From NCBI GenBank assembly GCA_947172415.1, contig OX359199.1, positions 6,959,884 to 7,023,883 of the forward strand: a stretch of 64,000 nucleotides of DNA, given 5' to 3'. Below are positions 1 through 10,800 of this stretch, in pieces; position 1 is the first letter of the stretch, and every line of letters begins with the position of its first letter. Under the pieces are notes generated by a model, which was given only the letters and a program-made list of their open reading frames with translations, was not told the origin of the DNA and ran no database searches. Origin of the DNA: Chondrosia reniformis (lineage: Eukaryota > Porifera > Demospongiae > Chondrillida > Chondrillidae). A program made the position numbers and the translations under genes.

Positions 1-9
1 CTCTTTTAG

Positions 10-1817
10 GCTGTCAGCTCCTTCAATTGAAGCTTTTTGCCAGGACAACATTGCTGTGTCAGCATCCCTCCAGAGACCTGATCTTGTGCAGGCATTCTCA
101 TTGGCTGCTCTTGTGGCATCTGTCAATACCATTCCCCCTCCCCCCACCCCAGAGGATGGAAGACCGTGGGCTTTCCATCCATTTGCCAGACCACTTATTG
201 TATCATTGTGAGTCAACTTTTATATACAGCTTAGTGTAGCACAGTTGAGTACAGTAGGTATTGCATCATTGCTCACCTGTAATGTGATGGACACCTTTGC
301 CTAATAGCTGACCGGGTTATCTCTTTGAGACATTGAATATATAGAAGAATGTCTAAAGCAACAATTCCTATCACGGCTATCACAATCGGTTCTACTCCCA
401 TAGATACAATCATTTGTCATTGTCCACTCTTGTCCACTCTTGTCCACTCTGTCTGCTCTTGTCCACTCTGTCTGCTCTGTCCACTCTTATCCATTTTGTC
501 TGCTTCGTCCACTCTTGTCCATTCACCTGATTGTGTCTGCTGTTGTCAATGGGTCATTGCCTTGTTCTTTGCTTTAGACTAGACTATTACTGGAAGCAGT
601 CTGATGTGCAGTCGGTGGCAGTGCTGTCCTGTGTCTTTGAGATGTATGACAAGTTGATCAGGAGCCATTTTGATGCTCAACCGTTGCTCACCATACTGCC
701 TGCAAGAAGCCTCACCCAAGGAAGCCGTAGCAGTGCCAATAGCGTAGGTTGTTTGGTAGCAATTCCGTCAAGGAATCAGTTTAAGTATCAAATGTTGTTT
801 ATTTTAGAGTTCAGCATCATCACTTATTGTGTCTCCTTCGTATGAGCGTTTTCACCCATGGAGAAACAGCTGGAACATCACTCAGGAATACACCTTTCCT
901 GTCAACGAAGCCGAGGAAGACGAAAGTCAGCTTCATGTACAAAACTGCATGTAAGTTTGTCCCTCTAGTTGTCTGGTTTCCTATTTGCATTATGTTAGTA
1001 TCCCCTTGCCTCAGGTTGCTAGGAGACTCCCTCTCACAGAGGTGCTATGCTGCCAGAAGTTGCTATGGAAACATATTGAACCGTTGGCAGCTGATGATCC
1101 AGAGGGCGGAGCTCCTCAATATTCAGTCAGTTAAGGAGCCTGACCATTATGGAATAGGTGTGTCCTGTTATCTTTAGCACCTTGTTAGACAGTGTCTTTG
1201 GAGGAGGGCACTGGTTTGTTAGTTTAAGTAATTTCTGTCACATTTTGAGTAATGACAGGAATTATGAATCTTATAGCACATGACGGGATAATATTTGACC
1301 TGAATGTGTGTTATTCCCAATCTCTTTCTCCTCTGGTTAATATATAGTATACAACAATTGGTATATGCTTTACACAAAATGCTTTGAACCAACTGTCTCA
1401 CCTTTCGCTGTAGAATTTGGTAATATCTGTCAACATTGCAACTCAAGTGTGAGAGGACCCAAATGTCATTGTCTCCGTTTGACGATGAAGTGTCAAGTCT
1501 GTCACACAGCCGTGAAAGGTAAAGCCCCTAACTGTATAATCCTCCCACAAATATGCTTCTCACATTAACATCTTGATGAACAAAATTCCTTCACCGAGCA
1601 GCTTTGCTGTTTGTATTTCTGGGAATCCTTTTTCTGTGGTCTCCTGAAACTCACTGAAAATGTATTTGTATTTCTCTTGTTAGGTTTATCCAATTTTTGC
1701 CTGTCGTGTGGTCACGGTGGTCATTCAGTTCATCTTCGGGAATGGTTTCAGAATCACGACTCCTGTCCAGCTGGGTGTGGTTGTAATTGTTTGGAGAACT
1801 GTCTAAAGACTGTTTAA
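10..1817 (+). CDS. WDR59: WDR59 homologue, 3' part (GATOR2 complex subunit)
   Basis: This is the C-terminal part of a WDR59-like protein; the WD40 half lies upstream of the window. WDR59 is a GATOR2 subunit acting at the lysosome in amino-acid signalling to mTORC1. Visible exons run from an acceptor at 8-9 to a donor at 208, then from 578, then through several short exons to a TAA at 1815-1817. The first exon carries a WAFHPFARPLI segment like the WDR59 middle region. The end encodes a Cys/His-rich RING-like domain with CQHC, CQVCHTAVKG, NFCLSCGHGGHSVHLREWF and CPAGCGCNC, which matches the WDR59 C-terminus almost motif by motif. The stretch 412-530 inside the first intron is a degenerate TCCACTCT/GTCTGCTC repeat. 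The family call is strong because of the last 60 residues; exact small-exon borders are inferred. Confidence 0.85.
412..530. repeat. Degenerate pyrimidine-rich repeat in WDR59 intron
   Basis: Short, imperfect direct repeats of TTGTCCACTC and TGTCTGCTC type fill about 120 bp of the intron between the exons ending at 207 and starting at 578. The strand shown is pyrimidine-rich. No coding potential is seen and it does not include a splice site. Confidence 0.6.
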
Positions 1818-1957
1818 TTCATTTGTAATATTTTATACAAGATGTATTCATAAGTATGTTATGTGGTAAGGCAGTTAGAAATTAGTGGATGTAGTTAGAA
1901 TCATATGAGGCCGACATTTTGGTCACGTGACTATCAGTTGTTCTCTGTGTGTAAAAT

Positions 1958-3229
1958 ATGGAAGGAGAAAACAAGGCAATTCCTCTTGAAGGTCTGTGTG
2001 CTTGGAAGATTTGAAGAAGAAATTCAATCTTTATTCAAGTGTTTGTGTTTATTATGAATAATTTAATGAAACATTATCGCGTACGTAGATTCATGGGTAA
2101 CAGTTCAGGGCGTCGAGAAGAGAGAGTCTGAAGAAAGGACAGAGGATGACGATGATATGGAAAGACTGATAGCTGAGGCGTCTGGAGGAGAGAGTGACAC
2201 GCAGTAAGCTTTTCTCCTCTTGGCTTTCTGAAATGTTGTACGCTCTTTGGAAGTAAGATTGACTTTGTGTGATAGAGTTGCTTTGTGTTGCGGTTTTGTA
2301 GATTGACCCCAAGTGTATCAAGCAAGGAACTGCAATTCTTACAAAAGCCTTCAGTAGAGGAGTCACAGATGGTTAGTCAAAAACTACATTCTGGGATAGG
2401 AATGAATGCTATTCTGATAAGTTAAAGACCTCACTTAGGAATGTTAAACGTGCTTTATTTCCCAAACATGTATAGTCGTCCCATCAGTCCTCCCGCGCTA
2501 CCTCGCCTCCAAGGGAGTTTGAAGTGATGAAGGACAGCTCAGCAAGTCGCAGTCATGATCGAGTGACAGAAGGCCATCACCGTCCCTTCTTAAGGTAGCC
2601 TCTTATTATCTTTGTATTCCTCTGACAAATGTACTTCAGAAGAGATGAATATGTCATGTTTTAGTGCCATGTTGTATACAAAAATTATTTATGTGTAGAC
2701 TGAAGAATGTGTTAAAAGTAACTGATCTGCCACAATTCAACTCTTGACAATTACAATTACTTAAAATTCATTTATTGATGATTCTATCTGTTAAATATCA
2801 GTTTGTACTTCTCTGTTCTCCCTTTGTAGCTCTTTGTGTGTGATTGTTCCACTTATGGTGTGTTCACATTTGGCGTTCTTTGCACTTGGGTAAGGGAATA
2901 CAGGCTAGCTATGCACTATGAGGGTGGTCGCCTTATAATAACAATAGTGACTAAGAATAATAAGACTTTAGGTAATTCACAAAGGTTTAGCATACACGTG
3001 ACAAAATACGTACTTTTAAGAGCATTTTTTCTTATCAATTTCTTTTTCGTCTAACATTACATACAAGTTATTAGCTAATCACACGAGATCCTATAAACAA
3101 TGTGCTCTCTATTGTAAGTACGCATTGTATGTATTACATGGCTCTTCATGTAGTGCTTCCTTTGTTAGGTACTTTATTGGCGTTCGGAGCAGTTCTAGGC
3201 CAACCAGTGTTTCTGTTAGTCCATTTTGA
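1958..3229 (+). CDS. BNIP3: BNIP3/BNIP3L-type mitophagy receptor
   Basis: Six exons join in phase: 1958-1991, 2089-2203, 2302-2371, 2476-2594, 2830-2889 and 3169-3229, giving about 152 residues, shorter than human BNIP3 (194). Near the N-terminus is DSWVTVQ, in the place of the LC3-interacting region (SWVEL) of BNIP3. It is followed by an acidic DDDDMERLIAEA block like DMEKILLDA, then SSHQSSRATSPPREFE like the conserved WSSRPENIPPKEF element. The C-terminus is a single membrane anchor, CSHLAFFALGYFIG, that keeps the Ser-His pair and the G...G spacing needed for BNIP3 transmembrane dimerisation. The family is a tail-anchored outer mitochondrial membrane protein that recruits autophagosomes under hypoxia. 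All splice sites are GT-AG. It lies 140 bp after the WDR59 stop. Confidence 0.85.
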
Positions 3230-3620
3230 AACGTTTCTCTTCAAACAGCACAAGTTTTACTTTCACTGGACTGAATCAACTGCAATCAAATCTTCAAATA
3301 ACTTTTTAGTTAAACCATATGGTTAAACTTAATTGTCATTTACTTCACTGTGATGTGTCTATCTCGACTTGATTTCATAATCACCAGAGTAGTAGATGGA
3401 TATCATTAACTCCACTTACTTTCTATTTTTAAGCTGAGCGGAGTTCAAAGTCCTTCTGAATTGGAATTTATAATAAATAAGACATATAATCCATAAGTAA
3501 TTTAAATAACATGTTACTCAAATTAGATAAAACAATGCTGATGGTTTTTAAAAAAATAGAATAATTCAAAGAGCAATGTAATAATTTAAATTGTACACAT
3601 CTGGGGGATAGTAGACGTAG
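3230..3620. other. AT-rich intergenic stretch, no feature seen
   Basis: This lies between the convergent ends of BNIP3 (+) and B4GALT7 (-). It is AT-rich and only the expected 3' ends are likely here. I see no open frame with family resemblance, RNA gene or repeat. Confidence 0.5.
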
Positions 3621-5117
3621 TTATTCGGGTATGCTGCAGTATGGGGTAATGTTTTTGTCGCAGTGCAGCTCCACATTGACTACATGAACCATGGCTCCCT
3701 CAATAGATATCTGATACCTCTTGACCTCTTGGTACTTGAGAGATCGATAACCAGTAGATCTATCCCTCCTTGTAGTCATCTACACACACACAATAACTTG
3801 GTTTTCACACACTGCATAGATGTAGATCAGATGTACTATATAGACCTACTTACTAGTTTTGTTTGGGGATTAATTACTTACATACATATGCCACTTTGTA
3901 TTGATTGCAGTAGGAGCTTACTTTATATTGATTGCAGTAGGAGCTTACTTTATATTGATTGCAGTAGGAGCTTACTTTATATTGATTGCAGTAGGAGCTT
4001 ACTTTGTATTGATTGTAGTAAGAGCTTACTTTATATTGATTGTAGTATAGTTTAGTGTCTCTTTTCCGCTTTTCCTTGTCATGTAAGTGAAGGAAGGTGT
4101 CTGTAGTTCCAGTGGTTATTCCCTGGGGTCGATAGATCTAGTGGCACATGAGAATAAAGAGAGATCTTGGCAATTCTATCTTTGGACTTCACTGATTGGC
4201 AAACTCCAACGGAAGATGAAATATTAAAGGATGGCAGTGGATGCCTTTGATGGGACAGTACAGTACTCACTGTTAGATTGGCTTCCTTCATTCTTACATA
4301 GAGTTCATCATCCTCACGACCCCACCCCCAAAAGAGATTGGTCAGTCCATTTATCTAAAGCACAGTACATAAAATGATACATTACTGTGATATTTTATGC
4401 ATTATCTGATATATATGACTGTGCTATGGCAGACTAATATTTGCAATACCAGTTGTCTACACTTTTGTGAATACAAAAGTTAAGTCTATATTTTAGAAAA
4501 TTAGGACAAATTACTACGGCAGAGTCCATTACCTTTTCAAACTGCTCTCCAGTCATTAAAAGTATTCCACCTACAAATTTCTTATAGTGGTACAGTGGAT
4601 GTAGCCCAGGTCCCGATACGTGAAATGGACCTTTTGAGGGGTAGGAATAGCTTAGGTTGTCGTTTAGTGGCATCAGATCCACGTCGTGCATGGCAATGTA
4701 GTCGCAGCTATCTCTCGATACAAGAAACCCAATGTTGAGGAGCGAGGCCCTGTTGAATCGATAACTGTCAACTTGATTAATTATCCAGAATTGGTGCCGA
4801 ACCTTTTGCTTATTCAGAAAAGAATGCATATACGGTGCGAATTCTAAAAGCTCTTCGAACCTGTCCCTAAATGGTACGATAATAGCTAAACGATGGTCTC
4901 CCCAAGATGGATGATCGTCTTCGTCTTCTGGAGTGACTCGCTGCTCCACGCGTGGCTGGTTGGTCTTTCGGCCGTGTATTGAGGTTTCAGGGTTTCGCAT
5001 CTGAGCACAACCTTCCTGTCTCGCGTCTTTGTTAAAGGATAACAATATGTATATTGACACTAGCGACCAAATTATTATGATAGTTACCATAAAACGCCCA
5101 GACTTAGAGCATATCAT
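3621..5117 (-). CDS. B4GALT7: Xylosylprotein beta-1,4-galactosyltransferase 7
   Basis: Four exons on the minus strand, 4533-5117, 4271-4354, 4030-4137 and 3621-3779, join in phase 0 to give about 311 residues (human 327). The start ATG at 5117 precedes a type II signal anchor ([16 protein letters not shown]). The catalytic part has [19 protein letters not shown], the metal-binding [24 protein letters not shown], then [19 protein letters not shown], and ends in [10 protein letters not shown]. These are the B4GALT7 hallmarks. The enzyme adds galactose to xylose in the tetrasaccharide linker of proteoglycans, in the Golgi. The donor after exon 3 (at 4029) is embedded in a 27-bp tandem repeat that copies the exon end and the donor, so alternative use of downstream donors is possible (see findings). 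The start codon is head-to-head with MTRF1L. Confidence 0.93.
3890..4050 (-). repeat. 27-bp tandem repeat copying the B4GALT7 exon-3 5' splice site
   Basis: About six copies of a 27-bp unit. Read on the minus strand each unit encodes YCNQYKVSS (or YYNQYKVSS) and contains AAAGTAAGC, a good 5' splice donor. The first unit is the actual end of exon 3 (LYYNQYK, then GTAAGC at 4029). The copies continue in frame without a stop until a TAA shortly after the array. The last unit has GTGGCA instead of GTAAGC. Units near the exon carry TAC-TAC while distal units carry TAC-TGC, so the array has homogenised internally. Confidence 0.9.
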
Positions 5118-5243
5118 CTTTAACAGCTCACGAACCGTCTTATATATACATATATCAATCTCCTCGAACTTTAATGCCTTCTTTTACGGTCTGTCATTTT
5201 CCATCTCTTAGACGGCCATTTTCAATGTTGCGCAATAACATCA
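5118..5243. promoter_or_regulatory. Shared head-to-head promoter interval, B4GALT7 / MTRF1L
   Basis: Only 126 bp separate the two divergent start codons (5117 minus, 5244 plus), so both core promoters and 5' UTRs must lie here or overlap the neighbouring gene. No clear TATA box positioned for either gene is evident. The assignment as a bidirectional promoter is inference from spacing. Confidence 0.55.
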
Positions 5244-7796
5244 ATGTCGTCCAAATGTCTTACTCAGTTCCATCTCAGGTTTTGCAGACTACAAATAAGA
5301 GTCATTCATAGTAGGTATTAGGTTTGGATACATTTGATTTTAAATTTTATTTCTTTTCACCTGGTCGGTTTAGCTAGTGCAATTCGGAGATCTCCCAAAG
5401 TTAATTTCAACAATGGACTTAGGAAGCACCTTCAAAGAGTGTTAGCTGACCACAAGACACTTGTCGATGCTTTATCGTCACAAGAAGTAATCTTACAAGA
5501 TGTCCCGTGGGGAGTATGGCAAAACAGAGCACTTTAGCTTGATTAAATGTCTATATTTAGGTTTGCAAGATGTCCTCAGTAGAACACAGAAAGCTGACCA
5601 GAGCGGTGACCAGTCTTCAGCCACTCGCCAATCTGGCACTACAGCACGAGAGGAAGGAAAAGGTAGCAATGAATATCGTTAATAGACCATATATGGTGTG
5701 TACATGTTGTACCTATACACCATGTGTTCCTGTGTGGCCTACATGTGAATCACGTAGGTGGCATCAAGCCGGCAGCTACATAATGACTCATTAATACTAT
5801 GTCCTATGCGTATGTGTGTGTAGGAGTTGAATGAACTGAACTTGCTTACTTCTTCAACCTCTGATGCTGATCTTAAGAAGATGGCCAGGGAGGATATCAC
5901 TCAATGTATACAGGAAATTGAAAGACTGCAAGTAAGTTCCTATGAAGGAGCTTGCACTTCAAAATGTTGTTCCATTGAGTGTCAGTGAAGCAGGAGTTTG
6001 ATGTCTAGTAATGTCCTGTTTGAGTATTATAGTCTTAGTACACTCAATGACTGAATTTGACTGTTCCATCGTTGACACCTAACAATAGTGTCATCTGTGA
6101 TTCATATATTAACTGTTATGTGGCTAAGTGATGTATTAATTCACAATCATAGTGTTGACAGTTAACCTTACAATTGCTGTGTACTGTACAGAATGCTATG
6201 GTGTCTGCCCTGGTGCCCAAGGATCCGAGTGATGACTCCAATGTCGTGTTGGAAGTGAGATGTGGGGCAGGTGGTGACGAAGCAGCTCTGTTTACTGGAG
6301 AGATATTTCACATGTACCAAAGGTGTGTGTCCATGGCTTGGGACCAGTAGCACTGGAGAAGAAGTGTCTTTGTTGTGCTGCAGGTTTGCCAGTCACAAGG
6401 GTTGGGAGTTTGAACCTCTTAGTTGTCATAGAAACGGCATAGGTGGTTTAAAAGTGAGTCCTACCTCCCCAGCTGCATTGCACCTTTCTGAATGTGTGTT
6501 TCCTCTTCTTGTGCTGCACCTCTTTACCAGGAAGCTACAGCTAGTATCATAGGAGAAGAGGTGTACAAGGTTTTAAAGGTAAGTTCAGTCTATTATAAAG
6601 TGCGTCCCGACTGCTTCATATTATGTTTGTTTGTTAGCATGAGAAAGGTGTACATCGCATCCAAAGAGTTCCACTGACAGAGTCTCTTGGAAGGGTCCAT
6701 ACTAGTACTATGAGTGTTGTAGTATTACCTCAACCTGAAGAGGTTAGTTGAGCTGACACTTGCATCCCTCTACTCTTCCTCCTTGATTGCAGGAGAGATA
6801 TCTGTGATAAATGCCTCTACTTGATTGTACATAATCCCTATATTGTACAATTGTAGTCACCTCTAGAGTGTCACTGCTTGTCAATAATTTGTTGATTTCC
6901 CATTTTCCTATCACTTAATATACAATTGTAGTATAACTGTGTATGTTAATGTATAACTAATATTGTTAGTACATGGTAGGTTATGTATAATATAACTGTA
7001 CGTATGTACATATGTTTAGATTGAAGTTGAAATAGACCAAAAGGATCTGAGAATAGAAACAATGCGAGCATCTGGGTAGGAGAATGTTTTGAACATTAAG
7101 GGATTATATTTACATATTTCCCCATTCTCTCAGAGCTGGAGGACAATATGTCAATACAACAGACAGTGCGGTGCGAATGACTCACATACCCACCGGTATA
7201 TCGGTTCATATTCAAGATGAACGCTCACAACACAAGGTGCACACTGTACAGTGAAGCCTGCCTTATAGACCATCAGTAAAATGTGGCCTGAAGTCTTTGT
7301 GTGTGTTTAGTGTTGCCAGACATTGTTTAGATAGGTATCATAGATTTGAGTGTTGATTATATTACACCACAAACTCTTTTTGGGAAGTACACTTTTAAAA
7401 TATGATTGTTTTCATAGAACAAGTCTAAAGCACTGAAGCTTGTAAAAGCTAAGCTGTATGACATCCAGTTGAGGAAGGTACAAGAGGAGAGATCTACAGA
7501 GCGCAGACAGCAGATAGGCACAGCTGAAAGGTCAGAAAGAATAAGAACATACAATTTTCCTCAAGTTAGTTCTGCAGTAATGTCTCTCACATGTGTATAT
7601 GTACACGCAATGTATGCTATAGACTACATATGGTGTGATTGTATAGGATAGAGTAACGGATCATAGGTTGGGCATTACAGTTCACGGAATAGAAGACTTT
7701 ATGACAGGTTCTGATTCGCTGGACAATATGATTGAGAATCTCATCAAAATGGAGGAAGAGAACCATTTAGAGGAACTTGTAAGGCAAAACAGATGA
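5244..7796 (+). CDS. MTRF1L: Mitochondrial class I peptide chain release factor (MTRF1L / mtRF1a)
   Basis: Twelve in-phase exons (5244-5310, 5374-5486, 5561-5662, 5824-5931, 6192-6322, 6384-6453, 6531-6578, 6638-6742, 7020-7075, 7134-7236, 7418-7564, 7647-7796) give about 399 residues (human 380). The start at 5244 gives an Arg-rich, acid-poor leader ([19 protein letters not shown]) suited to mitochondrial import. The release-factor core is clear: [19 protein letters not shown], the RF1-type codon-recognition tripeptide PLT in [14 protein letters not shown], the catalytic GGQ in [18 protein letters not shown], and [12 protein letters not shown] followed by DRVTDHR. It hydrolyses peptidyl-tRNA at UAA/UAG in mitochondrial ribosomes. 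There is no insertion in the recognition loop like that of vertebrate MTRF1, so it is MTRF1L-like. The alpha-catenin start follows 97 bp after the stop. Confidence 0.93.
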
Positions 7797-7893
7797 TAGT
7801 TTACCCATTCAAACCACATGTGTTATCTTACTGATAATCAAAATATGGCGACTAGTGAGATCATTGGAGTGTTAGATTTAAACAGTAAACGAT

Positions 7894-10800
7894 ATGGCTG
7901 AAAGACGTTCTACTCCGAACAAACCTGAAAGCGACCCCGATGAGTCCTTTTGGGTAGATTTAGACGTCAAAACGAAGTCTGTTGAAGCTTCTTTGGCGCC
8001 ATTAATTAAGCAAGTAAGCTTGCGTTATTAGTGCTACTCCAAGACCTCCCGTGGATGTTCTCTGACACAAGACGACAATTATCTTATAGGTGACTACACT
8101 CGCTAGACACGACCCATCTGTGAAACGGGGTCAAGGCTACAGTGCCTATAGACTGGCGCAGGCGGTAGACAAGGCGGTCGAGCAGTTTATACTGATTGGA
8201 GAGGAAATAGCACGCGAAAACTCCGAGATGGAGGAGACCCTTTTGGAGTCGTGCGAAAGTGTATTTGCAGCTGGGAGGGCGATGCACACGAAGTCAAGGG
8301 AATTCGTCGCCCAGTCGTGGTCCTCTGAACGTCGCTCAGACATGATCGTGGCGGCTAGAGCACTCTTAACAGCCATTACCAAGTTACTAGTAGCTGCTGA
8401 TGTAGCGGACATGAGGCAGCTGCTGAAGACATCGCATCGAGTTAGCACTAGTAACTTGTAGTGGTGCTACCTGTTGACATTGTGTCTATCACATGCTATA
8501 GATTGAAGATCATTTGAGGAAGCTGCAAAAAGCCGAGAATATGACCGAACTGATGCATTCTTGGAAAGCCTTTGCTCCTGAAATAATCACTTTAATGAAT
8601 CTAGCTGCGCAGAGGCAAGAGGTGGGGCACATAGAGTAGAGGGGTGGGGCACATAGAGTAGAGGGGTGGGGCACATAGAGTAGAGGGGTGGGGCACATTG
8701 AGTAGAGGGGTGGGGCACATTGAGTAGAGGGGTGGGGCATATAGAGTAGAGGGGTGGGGCACATAGAGTAGAGGGGTGGGGCACACGCAGGGAGGTGAGG
8801 TATATAGAACTGTGATACATGTGTTAGTAGATTGGTTAGCCATTGCAACAGTATCTAAGAGATCAATGAAATAAATTTAAAATTATATAACCTCTTTCCC
8901 AACCACATTTCCTGTGGTACGTGTGTAGGATGTTAAAGATGAGTGGACACAAGAGCAGCTGGCAGCCAGTAGAGCTCTGTTTGATAAAGCAAGTAAACTG
9001 TTTCTCACAACAGCTGAGGTGAGAGATTGTTACGGGTGCATGCAGTAGTGAGTCTTTATATCCATTCTCTGTTCACCTCTTTACCAGGCCCATCTGGATC
9101 ACAAGGAGATTAATTCAGCATTAGAGAATAAAACATTCATTCTTGGGCAAATGGGCATGGCATTAAAGACCATAGCCCTTGTGGCTGAGGGGAGAGAACT
9201 GGGCGAGACAGCCAGTGAGGAGGTAATAGAGATTCCAGCGGCTATGGAAGGTGAATTAGAGCGGACCTTCCATCACCTATTGGTAAGTGGAGATGTAATG
9301 CACACTGCCCTAAATTGGCACTTGACTCATTTAACAAACATAAACTGTAAAATTTTGTTAATTATCAGATATGCTTTGACACCTTACTCCTGCTATAGCA
9401 CTTGGTTGAAGAAGCTAACAAGAGAGACCTCACTGCTGAAGAGAAGGGAGAAATGGAAGGCAGAATTTCAGTTATTTCAAGAGCAGCAGAATTTCTTTCA
9501 CAGTCTGAATATACCAGAGATTACAGACAAGACAAGATCATATGTTGCTGTAAGGCAGTGAAGGAGAGTTTTAAACATCTAGTAGACACTGTCAACTCTA
9601 AGGAAGCTTGGAGAGAGAGGAGAATGGAGGAGATACTTCTGTCAATGGGCAGCAATACAGTTGAGCTACGAAGAGAGGTAAGTGGGAGGAGATTACTCAA
9701 GCCCATGTTAGTTTCCATAGTTACCAGTTATCTCTGGCAAATCTATGTGCTACATTTGTTCTCAAAATCACTTTTGTATACATATACAATTTTCCTATCA
9801 AGCTATATACACACATGTACATATTTGTATATTTTATTGTTGTCAGCTGAGACACGCTATGCTAGACCATGTGTCGGACATCTTTGTGGATACCAGCCAT
9901 CCAGTGCAAGAACTATTGCAGGCAGCAGAAGGAGGTCAAATTGGAGATTTTGAGGATAAAATGACAAAGTTTTTGCATCATGCAAGAGACTTAGAGAAGG
10001 TACGTACATGTCCGGACTAGTCCAGCCTTTCACCAGTGATAGTATAGTTACATGTGTATTATAGGGTCAAATCCAAATGACCCTGGTTGTATTGCGTGGG
10101 TCAGCTGTGTGCCTGAGTGTATAAGGATTTGACCTTTGACCTCATTGTTGCAGGTTGCCACGCTGGCATGCTCTCTCTCCAGTGATGGTCAAGGTGTGAA
10201 ACTGACCAAGTACATCACAAAGAGGGTGATGATTCTAGCACCTCAGGTTGTCAATGCCGCTGACACACTGGTTGGCAATACAAAGAGCAAGTCTGCCCAA
10301 AGAAATATGGCTGCCTTCGAGGGCTTTTGGAAGGAGACTGTTCATGCACTAGTGGAATCTATTGACACTATTATTCCAGTGCAAGACTTTTTAGCCGTAT
10401 CAGGTACTTGTACATTAATTTGAGACTAGAGAAATACAGCCTTTATTTTCTGTTGTCATGTGTAGAATTATAAACAATGTATACATATGTGAACATTTTT
10501 TTTCACATTTCTGTAGATGTCCATATTAGGGAAGAGGTAGACAAGTGTCTGAGGGCTGCAGCAAAAGGAGCCTTCAACAGCATTCATCTCCATGCCAGCT
10601 TTACAAGAGGAAGATGCACTAGAATGATGAGGGTCATCCAGTCGGATATTGAGGAGAACCCTGCTCGTTTCACTAAGGACCATGAAACCAAAATTCTGAC
10701 AGCTGCTGTGGGGCTGAGAGAGAAAGGTACACACAATATATAGGAGAAACATTAATGTCTTTTAAAATATACATACGTATGTAGCTTTACCAAGATTCTC

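Noticed and set aside
3663-4055. Plus-strand ORF with YIDCSRSLL repeats
   Set aside because: It is the antisense reading of the B4GALT7 exon-end repeat and last exon; the minus strand has the real gene.
5500-5682. Plus ORF in a second frame over the MTRF1L exon
   Set aside because: The frame starting in the 5561-5662 exon ([20 protein letters not shown]) joins in phase to both neighbours and matches release factor 1; the other frame does not.
8510-8848. Minus-strand ORFs of repeated CAPPLYSMCPTPL type
   Set aside because: Produced by the 22-bp minisatellite being open in several frames; antisense to alpha-catenin with no other support.
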